Shown in pieces: positions 1-5,750 of a stretch of 9,041 nucleotides of DNA. Each line of letters begins with the position of its first letter. Positions within the stretch are counted from its first letter, which is position 1. The translations under genes were made by a program, and so were the position numbers. Source of the stretch: Thermoleophilia bacterium (lineage in GTDB: Bacteria; Actinomycetota; Thermoleophilia; Gaiellales; F1-60-MAGs149). Below the pieces are notes generated by a model. That model searched no databases, had not been told where the DNA came from, and worked only from the letters and a program-made list of their open reading frames with translations. The stretch lies in contig JAEMTW010000064.1 of assembly GCA_016462095.1 (NCBI GenBank), positions 1-9,041 of the forward strand, read 5' to 3'.

Positions 1-141
1 TCCTCCGGGCTCGGCTCCGCCAACACTCGTTGTACGCCCGGTCCCGCCACCACCCGTTGCGCTCCGGTAGCGCCGGAACTCGTGCCACGCGGCGGCACAC
101 CAGCCGCCTGCCGGGCCGCCCCAACGCCATCAACTATCGCC

Positions 142-197
142 CTGGTTCCATGGAGGACATGACAAGTGCGCACTTGTCATGTCCTCCTAGGAACCAG
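142..197. repeat. 56-nt near-perfect palindrome (inverted repeat)
   Basis: The core at 152-187 is a perfect palindrome of two 18-nt arms with no loop; the left arm is GGAGGACATGACAAGTGC and the centre is GTGCGCAC between 169 and 170. After two mismatched positions on each side (150-151 against 188-189) pairing resumes for 8 bp (CTGGTTCC at 142-149 with GGAACCAG at 190-197). In total 26 of 28 positions pair. There is no T-run on either side, so it is not a textbook intrinsic terminator. It could be a bidirectional terminator, a binding site for a dimeric protein, a dispersed palindromic repeat, or a recombination site. The pairing is read directly from the bases; the role is unknown. Confidence 0.95.
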
Positions 198-237
198 AGT
201 CGACCTGGATGGCGCGTCAACAGCCCTCGGCAACCGG

Positions 238-287
238 GGACTGCCACGCAGGCACGCTCGCGCAACGCCACGCCGTGGCAGAGGTCC
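238..287 (-). terminator. Possible hairpin downstream of the small membrane protein gene
   Basis: GGAC-TGCCACG (238-248) can pair with CGTGGCA (274-280) and GTCC (284-287), with a 3-nt bulge and a 25-nt loop. A competing tight hairpin, GCCACG-C-CGTGGC, lies at 267-279. It sits 32-81 nt downstream of the leftward gene ending at 319, where a terminator would be expected. There is no U-tract on the transcript, and G+C-rich DNA makes chance stems common, so this is a weak call. Confidence 0.2.
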
Positions 288-318
288 TACCTCGCGCTCG
301 TGCCCGCAGGCGACGCGG

Positions 319-552
319 TTAGCGTTTGTCGGCGATTTGGGCGAGCAGCGCGACGATCGTGCCAACAACCACCCAGAGCACCGCGCCGACAACCGCGGCC
401 GCAACACCAATCGCGATCGTGTAGGCGGTGCCGCCAATCAAGCCCACGGTCAGCGCAATTGCTGCGTGGAGCACCGCCATGGCATAGGCGGCGACGGTGG
501 CGCGGGGAGCCTGGCCGGCTGCGCGGGAAAATCGTTCGGGAATCGTATCCAT
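319..552 (-). CDS. Small two-helix membrane protein, function unknown
   Basis: A 77-residue protein begins with a short charged segment (MDTIPERFSRAAGQAPRA). Two hydrophobic stretches follow, roughly residues 20-40 and 42-72, and it ends in the charged tail AQIADKR, so a helical hairpin in the cytoplasmic membrane is expected. No family motif is recognised. The start at 552 is chosen because AGGA lies 8 nt upstream of this ATG. In-frame ATGs at 561 and 579 are alternatives; the one at 579 is preceded by TACCCC five bases away, a weak -10-like match. The gene diverges from the lipid kinase gene at 639 and is followed by the hairpin and palindrome region. It is more likely real than chance because of its clean hydrophobic pattern and sensible codon use, but it has no functional clue. 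Confidence 0.62.
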   Translation of the reverse strand: MDTIPERFSRAAGQAPRATVAAYAMAVLHAAIALTVGLIGGTAYTIAIGVAAAVVGAVLWVVVGTIVALLAQIADKR

Positions 553-638
553 CTCGTGCATCCTACCCGGCGTCGCCATCGACAGGGGTAGAGTCTCGGT
601 GAAGACGCGATATTGCCCTCATTCGCCGAAAGCCTCCC

Positions 639-1550
639 ATGCGTGTCCTGATGATCGTCAACCCCGTCGCGAGCCGTGTCAACTCGGCCGTCGAGCGGAC
701 CGCTCAACGCGAGCTTGAGGAGTCCGTCACAGTTGAAGTCGTCCGCACGAAGCGTCCCCTCGAGGCCGCCGAGCTGGCGCGGAAGGGTGTCGCTGACGGC
801 TTTGACGCCATCATCGTGCTTGGGGGCGATGGGACCGCCAACGAGGTGCTCAACGGGATTGGCGCTGAGGTGCCAATTGGGCTCCTCCCCGGCGGAGGCA
901 CGAGCGTGATGGCCCGCAACCTCGGACTGCCACCCTCGATCCCCGCGGCCGCACGACGGCTCGCCGTCGCCCTGCGCGAAGGCACCGAGCGGCACGTACG
1001 GGTCGGGCGCATCAACGGTCGCCGCTTCGCATTTAATGCCGGCGTTGGCCTCGACGCCGAGGTCGTGCGTCGCGTCGACGGTCGTGAGCGCACCGCAAAA
1101 CGGCGTCGCTCTCCCGACGTCGTCTTCGCCCGCGAGTTGCTCAAGCTCGTCGCGCGCGGCTCGTTTAGCCATCCGCACATCACGCTCCATGCGGGCGGGC
1201 AGACCGAACGCGTTGCCTTCGTGATCGCAGTCAACCTCGCACCCTGGTCGTACATCGGCGCCCTCCCACTCGATCTCGCCCCGAACGCAACCGCAGATGG
1301 TGGTCTCGACATCGTCGCGCCTCGCCGCATGTATCGCCGCGACGTTGCTGGTTTCGCACAGCGCCTCCTCGTCGACCATCGACATGCCCGTGGCAGCGGC
1401 GATCCACGCGTCGGCTATTGGCACGACGTCTCGACCGTCGAACTGCGCTGCGACTTCCCGTTTCCCGCTCAAGCCGATGGTGACGACCTCGGCGATGTGA
1501 TGGACGTATTGATCGATGTAGACCGTGAAGGCGCGCGCTACCTGATCTGA
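639..1550 (+). CDS. Diacylglycerol/lipid kinase family protein (DAGKc domain)
   Basis: This 303-residue protein matches the DagK/YegS/LCB5 lipid kinase family, which transfers the ATP gamma-phosphate to the hydroxyl of diacylglycerol or a related lipid at the inner face of the membrane. Visible hallmarks are the N-terminal MRVLMIVNPVAS strand, the nucleotide-binding GGDGT at 62-66 in the context GGDGTANEVLNG, and the LPGGGTSVMARNLG loop at 84-97. FNAGVGLDAEVVRRV (132-146) and ADGGLDIV (219-226) fit the second domain, as does a C-terminal QADGDDLGD (278-286). The length is normal for the family. The first ATG gives the canonical N-terminus, although no strong Shine-Dalgarno sequence precedes it. 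It heads a rightward run of envelope genes, suggesting lipid recycling or precursor phosphorylation. The exact substrate cannot be read from sequence; phosphatidylglycerol, diacylglycerol and other lipids are all possible. Confidence 0.93.
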   Translation: MRVLMIVNPVASRVNSAVERTAQRELEESVTVEVVRTKRPLEAAELARKGVADGFDAIIVLGGDGTANEVLNGIGAEVPIGLLPGGGTSVMARNLGLPPSIPAAARRLAVALREGTERHVRVGRINGRRFAFNAGVGLDAEVVRRVDGRERTAKRRRSPDVVFARELLKLVARGSFSHPHITLHAGGQTERVAFVIAVNLAPWSYIGALPLDLAPNATADGGLDIVAPRRMYRRDVAGFAQRLLVDHRHARGSGDPRVGYWHDVSTVELRCDFPFPAQADGDDLGDVMDVLIDVDREGARYLI

Positions 1551-1554
1551 CCCG

Positions 1555-1560
1555 TACGAT
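1555..1560 (+). promoter_or_regulatory. TACGAT -10-like hexamer, probable leaderless start
   Basis: TACGAT fits TAnnnT and ends exactly 6 nt before the ATG at 1567, lying in the 16-nt gap after the lipid kinase stop. No Shine-Dalgarno sequence is present and I see no good -35. The spacing would put the transcription start on or next to the A of ATG, giving a leaderless mRNA. Similar elements precede 5720 and 8053. Confidence 0.45.
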
Positions 1561-1566
1561 TCCCTT

Positions 1567-2103
1567 ATGGAAAACCTCGTCGCTATCAGTCAGGGCTTCG
1601 GTCTCGCCGTCGCCTGCGGCCTCGCTGCCGTGCTTCCTCTCGGCGTGCTCGCCGCTGCCGCGCTGCTTGGCTGGTTGCCCGGCAGCATCGCGGTTGCCGC
1701 CGAAACTCCTGTGCTAGTCGCCGGGTGGGTGATTGGTGTTTGCGAGGCTGCCGCACGCGCAATCCTCCCGATCCCCCTTCGCATCGCCACCAGCGCCCTC
1801 GGTGGTGCAGTCGCCTGTGAGTTCGCGCTCGGCGAGACGCTGCCGTTCGTTGGGTTGATCCTCGGGTCGGTGATCGCTGCCGGGACCGCGTGGACGACGA
1901 CGCGCCTGATCGATCGTGCGATCGCCAGTGGCGGCCCGCGCTGGGGCGTCACCGCACTCGTTGCGGGCGCCAGTGTCGTCGTGGCTGCGCTGGCGATTAT
2001 TCCGGTGGTCGGTCTGATCCTCGTCGGCATCGTGATTTGGATTGGCATGCGTTCGCGCAACGATGACCAGGGTCGTTACGCCGGACTCCGCGTCCTGCGA
2101 TGA
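1567..2103 (+). CDS. DUF4126-like integral membrane protein
   Basis: A 178-residue, strongly hydrophobic protein has about four to five membrane segments: roughly 11-36, 47-68, 75-106 (perhaps two), and 128-161. A charged tail follows (MRSRNDDQGRYAGLRVLR). The opening QGFGLAVACGLAAVLPLGVLA and the later ILGSVIAAGTAWTTTRLIDRA recall DUF4126 proteins (GLGLAA-G-RAFLPLL, then an ILG-GAA-A segment), a family without an assigned function. This is a motif-level resemblance, not a confirmed match. The start is the first ATG, preceded at 6 nt by TACGAT rather than a ribosome-binding site. It follows the lipid kinase gene by 16 nt and its TGA overlaps the ATG of the next gene, so the two are probably translationally coupled and its role is likely tied to that glycosyltransferase-like protein. 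Confidence 0.85.
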   Translation: MENLVAISQGFGLAVACGLAAVLPLGVLAAAALLGWLPGSIAVAAETPVLVAGWVIGVCEAAARAILPIPLRIATSALGGAVACEFALGETLPFVGLILGSVIAAGTAWTTTRLIDRAIASGGPRWGVTALVAGASVVVAALAIIPVVGLILVGIVIWIGMRSRNDDQGRYAGLRVLR

Positions 2104-4136
2104 TCGTTCGCCGCCTGGCTCTTGCGGCACTGTTCGTGCTGTTTCTGGCGGTCACACCCCTCGCCGCCAACGCGGCATCGCCGACTCTGTCCTCGCTCAA
2201 GGCCGAGCAACTCGCACGCGATGCCCAAGGCATCGAGGCACTGATGCTCAAGTACCCGTTCTCGCAGTGGTCGTGCGTGTTCGCGGGCGAGAATGCCTTC
2301 TGGAACTGTTCTCTCAACGCTGCCTCCGATGGCCAGTCGATCGCAAACGTCAAGATCTACGATCCCGGCAAGCGCGTCTGGAGCGTGACGATCCCCCGCA
2401 ACGGCGCCCCGGCAACGCGCCTGACCGAGAAGACCGCGACAGCTATCGCCGCCAAAGATCCCAAGGCAGCAGCTTGGATCGCCCGCTACCGCGACTATGA
2501 CCGGCCTGTGCGTTCCTTTGCCGCGCTCGATTTGGGCACGTGGCGCGTCAAGTGGTATAGCGGTGCCAGCCAGATCGCTGAGGTCGGCGTGCTCGATACC
2601 ACGAAGGCGATCTCGTACGTGCGTACTGGTCCGCAGGTTGCCTGGTCGATGGCGCGGGGCGGACAGGGTTTTGGGCGCCTGATCAACGAGCCGTGGGCAC
2701 TTGGCACGCTGATCCTGATCTTCGCTCTCGTGATGCTTGATTGGCGGCGCCTGCGCTCGTGGCGGACGCTCGACATCTTTGCGATCGTGTCGCTGGCGGG
2801 CTCGCTGTGGTGCTTCAACCGCGGTCTGATCTTCTGGGCTGTCCCGCTCCAATACCCGCCGCTCGTCTACCTGTTGGTGCGCATGATCATGATCGGTACG
2901 GGTCGTAGCGCTCGCCCGGCCTTTACGACGCGCCTGCCGTTCTGGGTGATGGTGGTGCTGATCCTCGTCCTTGCGGGCGGGCGTGTTGGCTTCAATGCCT
3001 ACTCATCCAACGTTGTCGATGTTGGCTACGCCGGTGTCGTGGGTGCCGATCGCATCCTCGATGGTCGCAGTCCCTACGGCAGCTTCCCCACCAAGACCCC
3101 CACCCCCTGCGGCACGCGCTACTCGGATGGCAACTACAGCGGCTACATCCAACCGAATGGGCGCTGCGAGACGGCGATCGAGCGGGGTGACACCTACGGT
3201 CCTGCGATGTACGCGGCCTACGTGCCGGGTGTCGCCGCGCTCGGCTGGACCGGGCGCTGGGACGATCTACCGGCGGCGCACTTTACAACCGGCTTCTTCG
3301 ACCTCCTCGCGGGCATCGGCTTAGCGCTGTTTGGATGGCAATTCGGTGGTCGCCGGCTGGCCGCTGCGATGGCGCTGTTCTGGTTCGCCGTGCCGTGGAC
3401 GGCGTACACGTTTATGAGCGACTCGAACGACACGATCGTGGCCGCCTACCTAGCCTGGAGCGCTGCTTTGATTGCCCGTCCGATCGGCCGTGGAGCCTTT
3501 GTGATGCTCGCAGCGCTGGCCAAGTTTGCGCCGCTTATTCTGCTGCCCCTCTGGCTGAGGCTCGACCGCCAGCCACCTCCAACCCGTGGCGAGTGGGCCT
3601 ACGGCGAACCGGCTCTGCAGCAGTCGCGCGCCGCGCGCCTCTGGTCTTTTGTCCGCCCAGGACCAGGCTCTGGTCGCACATTCCTTGGCATGGCGCTGGT
3701 CACAATTCTGCTGTCTGCGATGTTGATGGCTCTCGATGGGACCGGGGCTCTGCGGACCTTCTGGGACCGCACGTTTGGGTGGCAACTCGACCGGCCATCG
3801 CCCTTCTCGATCTGGGATTGGGGCGAGTACCCGGGCTTCCCGGACCTGGCCATTGTCCAGACGATCCTCAAGGCTGCGCTCGTCTTCGGGGCGATCGCGT
3901 TGTTCTTTGTGCCGCGCCGACTCGATGCCACGCGCGCGTTGGCGTTTGCTGGCGCCTTGATGATCGGCTTCCAACTCGTGCTGACCCACTGGATGTATCT
4001 GTACTTGCCGTGGGTGATGGTGTTCGTCGCGATTGCTCTGCTCGCACCCCGGGTTGGCATGCCTCGTACCCGTCGGGTCAACGAGCTGGACAGTGCGCTG
4101 CCTCGTCGCGAGCGGCAACTCGTCGCAGGCGACTGA
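2100..4136 (+). CDS. GT-C/GT87-like polytopic membrane protein with exported N-terminal domain
   Basis: The 678-residue protein starts with a signal-like segment (RRLALAALFVLFLAVTPLAANA, residues 4-25). An extracytoplasmic domain of about 30-190 follows, with cysteines at 59 and 70 and a WRVKWYSGASQIAEVGVLD repeat-like strand pattern. About ten membrane segments follow, starting near 200, 225, 243, 280, 370, 397, 419, 443, 465, 527, 590, 612 and 635, some of them re-entrant or short. TGPQVAWSMARG (176-187), VDVGYAGVVGADRIL (306-320) and SDSNDT (440-445) resemble motifs in large actinobacterial GT-C proteins annotated as glycosyltransferase 87 or DUF2029. Such enzymes use polyprenyl-phosphate sugars on the outer face of the membrane. 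A Cys337/Cys356 pair lies in a large loop, where the catalytic surface would be exposed. The ATG overlaps the upstream stop (ATGA). Donor, acceptor and even catalytic activity are inferred, and the fused N-terminal domain is not one I can name. Confidence 0.8.
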   Translation: MIVRRLALAALFVLFLAVTPLAANAASPTLSSLKAEQLARDAQGIEALMLKYPFSQWSCVFAGENAFWNCSLNAASDGQSIANVKIYDPGKRVWSVTIPRNGAPATRLTEKTATAIAAKDPKAAAWIARYRDYDRPVRSFAALDLGTWRVKWYSGASQIAEVGVLDTTKAISYVRTGPQVAWSMARGGQGFGRLINEPWALGTLILIFALVMLDWRRLRSWRTLDIFAIVSLAGSLWCFNRGLIFWAVPLQYPPLVYLLVRMIMIGTGRSARPAFTTRLPFWVMVVLILVLAGGRVGFNAYSSNVVDVGYAGVVGADRILDGRSPYGSFPTKTPTPCGTRYSDGNYSGYIQPNGRCETAIERGDTYGPAMYAAYVPGVAALGWTGRWDDLPAAHFTTGFFDLLAGIGLALFGWQFGGRRLAAAMALFWFAVPWTAYTFMSDSNDTIVAAYLAWSAALIARPIGRGAFVMLAALAKFAPLILLPLWLRLDRQPPPTRGEWAYGEPALQQSRAARLWSFVRPGPGSGRTFLGMALVTILLSAMLMALDGTGALRTFWDRTFGWQLDRPSPFSIWDWGEYPGFPDLAIVQTILKAALVFGAIALFFVPRRLDATRALAFAGALMIGFQLVLTHWMYLYLPWVMVFVAIALLAPRVGMPRTRRVNELDSALPRRERQLVAGD

Positions 4137-4137
4137 C

Positions 4138-4914
4138 TCAGGCAGAACGCCGAAATGCTTCGGCACTCGTCGCGCGGCCATCTTCGTCGCACGTAATCAG
4201 CACGCCTTCGAGTCGGACATCCTCAGAGGCTGGCTCGAGACGCTGTGGCTGCTGCAAGATGAAGCGCCGCAACGAGAGTTCTTTCTTCGCACCAATCACC
4301 GAGTCGTGTGGTCCGGTCATGCCCGCGTCGGTGATGTACGCAGTTCCGCCCGGCAAGATGCGTGCGTCGGACGTCTGGACGTGCGTGTGGGTGCCAACGA
4401 CTGCTGTCACGCGGCCAGCGAGGTGCCAGCCCATCGCGACCTTCTCGCTGGTTGCTTCGGCGTGGACGTCGATCAGCACGATCGGGGTCGAGCGATGTGC
4501 CTCGTCGAGCAGGGCGTCTACGACCGAGAACATCGACTGCGCCGGCTCCATCGTGAACGACCCGAGCAGGTTGATCACCGCGACCGGCTGACCGCTGCTG
4601 GTCGGAATGATCTGCAGCCCTCTGCCTGGCAATTTGTCGAGCAGGTTGGCGGGGCGCACGACACGGTCGGCTTCGATCAGGTACGGGCCGATCTCCTTGC
4701 GCCGCCACAGGTGGTTGCCGAGGGTGAGGCAGTCGGCGCCGGCGGCCAGCAACCTCTCGGCGAGTTTCGGTGTCAGCCCAGCACCATCAGCAGCATTCTC
4801 GGCATTGGCCACGACACAGTCAAGCTCGAGTTCGGCGCGCAGCAGGCGCAGCTTCGATTCGATCGCGGACACGCCGGGAGCGCCGTAGACGTCTGCGAGA
4901 AACAGAATCCTCAC
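4138..4914 (-). CDS. YmdB-like metallophosphoesterase (TIGR00282 family)
   Basis: A 258-residue protein closely follows YmdB, a dinuclear-metal phosphodiesterase that hydrolyses 2',3'-cyclic nucleotides and affects biofilm and sporulation decisions in Bacillus. The expected metal and catalytic residues are all present: D8 in LADVYG, E39-N40 in NAENAADG, N67-H68 in LTLGNHLW, H151 in DVHAEATSEK, and H176/H178 in VVGTHTHVQTSD. ILPGGTAYITDAGMTGPHDSVIG (186-208) is also typical. After GNH it has LWRRKE where Bacillus-type members have TWDKKE. The start is GTG and overlaps the upstream TGA (GTGA), implying coupled translation. There is no RNase Y gene beside it, the neighbour commonly seen in Firmicutes; here it lies downstream of PBP1A and a LytM-like gene. 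Its stop is one base from the stop of the opposing gene. Family assignment is firm; the physiological role here is inferred. Confidence 0.92.
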   Translation of the reverse strand: MRILFLADVYGAPGVSAIESKLRLLRAELELDCVVANAENAADGAGLTPKLAERLLAAGADCLTLGNHLWRRKEIGPYLIEADRVVRPANLLDKLPGRGLQIIPTSSGQPVAVINLLGSFTMEPAQSMFSVVDALLDEAHRSTPIVLIDVHAEATSEKVAMGWHLAGRVTAVVGTHTHVQTSDARILPGGTAYITDAGMTGPHDSVIGAKKELSLRRFILQQPQRLEPASEDVRLEGVLITCDEDGRATSAEAFRRSA

Positions 4915-5720
4915 GAGGCCGCCACTGCGGTTGCGGGTCGAACCTCAAGATGGATGCGATTGCCGCCATCTTGCGTGTACTTGCTGATCAGCGGGTCCAG
5001 GGCACCGGTGACATCGACGATGCGTCCAAGCGTCGTCCACGCTTCCGGCCGCGTCGAGACGGGCGTGCCGACCGAAAGCTTCGGGTCAGAGCGGATCCCC
5101 GTGACAATCACTACGACTCCAGGGTTGGCAATCGGTTCAATCGCGATCTGGTCACCATAGGCGGTGCCCTCCACGATCAACGGCGTAATCGAGAGCACCT
5201 TGCCGTCGACCGGCGTGTAGGTGTCGGTCCCGACGAGGGCACCGATGTCGACGGAGGTTGGGTCGCCGTCGACCTGATACTCCGGTCCTCCCGCAGCGTC
5301 TCCCGAGAACGAGGAGATGATGCGCGCCACGATGCCCTCGTCGAGCGGCTGTCCAACCGGCTCGAGTGGCAACGCATCCGCGCCCATCACGGGGTGAAAG
5401 AGAATCGCTGTGATGCGTGACTGTTGCACCGGCACGAGCAAGACGACTTGGTCTTGCCGCGCGAGTGCCTGTGGCCGTGGAGCGCCGGATGGCAGAATCC
5501 GCGTGGCGGGCGCCAGCGACGGAATTAGGTCGACACCACCGAACTGCACGAGCTGCAGACCCCCGACGGCAACGATGCCAAGCACGAGCGCACACGCAAC
5601 CCAAATGCGGGCGCGGCTGGCCTTCCGCACCGGCGTGGTGGGTGGCGGTAGGAGGATGTCGACGCCCGACCCCGTCAGCTCTACGGTCGCGACCTCGGCC
5701 TGCTCATCGTGCACGACCAT
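4911..5720 (-). CDS. Membrane-anchored, degenerate M23/LytM-like protein
   Basis: This is a 269-residue protein. A cytoplasmic segment of about 37 residues precedes one membrane helix (about 38-58, IWVACALVLGIVAVGGLQLV), then an exported domain. Its C-terminal half reads like the beta-sheet core of M23/LytM domains: SVDIGALVGTDTYTPVDGKVLSI (156-178), AYGDQIAIEP (187-196), LSVGTPV (215-221), LGRIVDV (231-237), and NRIHLEVR (254-261) where active enzymes have HxHxEV. The first zinc histidine of the HxxxD motif is absent (the position before VDIGA holds no His) and only one His of HxH remains, so metal binding and hydrolysis are unlikely. A scaffold or hydrolase-activator role, as in EnvC-type proteins, is an inference. 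It begins 30 nt after the PBP1A stop and overlaps ymdB. The ATG has no Shine-Dalgarno sequence but a TACACT 6 nt upstream. Confidence 0.78.
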   Translation of the reverse strand: MVVHDEQAEVATVELTGSGVDILLPPPTTPVRKASRARIWVACALVLGIVAVGGLQLVQFGGVDLIPSLAPATRILPSGAPRPQALARQDQVVLLVPVQQSRITAILFHPVMGADALPLEPVGQPLDEGIVARIISSFSGDAAGGPEYQVDGDPTSVDIGALVGTDTYTPVDGKVLSITPLIVEGTAYGDQIAIEPIANPGVVVIVTGIRSDPKLSVGTPVSTRPEAWTTLGRIVDVTGALDPLISKYTQDGGNRIHLEVRPATAVAAS

Positions 5721-5726
5721 AGGCCG

Positions 5727-5732
5727 AGTGTA
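5727..5732 (-). promoter_or_regulatory. TACACT -10-like hexamer, probable leaderless start
   Basis: On the minus strand TACACT ends 6 nt before the ATG at 5720, inside the 30-nt gap after the PBP1A stop codon. It is a good TAnnnT match. No ribosome-binding site is visible and no -35 stands out. It suggests that the LytM-like gene and ymdB can be transcribed independently of PBP1A, as a leaderless message. Confidence 0.5.
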
Positions 5733-5750
5733 CCCGCGCAGAGCGCAGGC

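Larger units (their letters stand above)
1..318. other. Left-edge region without a convincing gene
   Basis: I can support no gene here. Open frames exist but are poor. A + strand frame from base 2 ends at TAG 68-70 and reads as a Pro-rich tail (ends PPPPVALR). A + strand frame from base 1 ends at a TGA inside the palindrome. A - strand frame rich in Ala/Gly/Val could run off the left edge from a GTG inside the palindrome. Any of these might be the end of a gene whose bulk lies outside the window, and none has recognisable motifs. The long Arg-rich + frame across 30-602 looks like a high-G+C shadow. The region otherwise holds the palindrome at 142-197 and a weaker hairpin at 238-287. I saw no tRNA or other structured RNA. 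Confidence 0.5.

Noticed and set aside
142..197. CRISPR repeat or intrinsic terminator as an explanation for the palindrome
   Set aside because: There is only one copy with no spacers, so it is not an array; no T-run follows on either strand and there is no loop, so it is not a typical intrinsic terminator.
30..602. 190-codon + strand open frame, very Arg/Ser/Pro rich
   Set aside because: Composition is typical of an out-of-frame translation of high-G+C DNA; it runs through the palindrome and antisense to the small membrane protein.
450..1472. 340-codon minus-strand open frame across the lipid kinase gene
   Set aside because: It is antisense to a gene with clear DAGKc motifs, has a Cys/Asp/Arg-rich composition with no motif, and is explained by G+C-biased third positions.
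4900..4914. GNHLWRRKE in the YmdB-like protein as a damaged active site
   Set aside because: All metal ligands (D8, E39, N40, N67, H151, H176, H178) are present, and the change after GNH is outside them and plausibly normal for this lineage.
3335..5160. Two long + strand open frames (418 and 375 codons) crossing the GT-C and YmdB genes
   Set aside because: They overlap genes with strong family motifs and have no recognisable domains or plausible starts.
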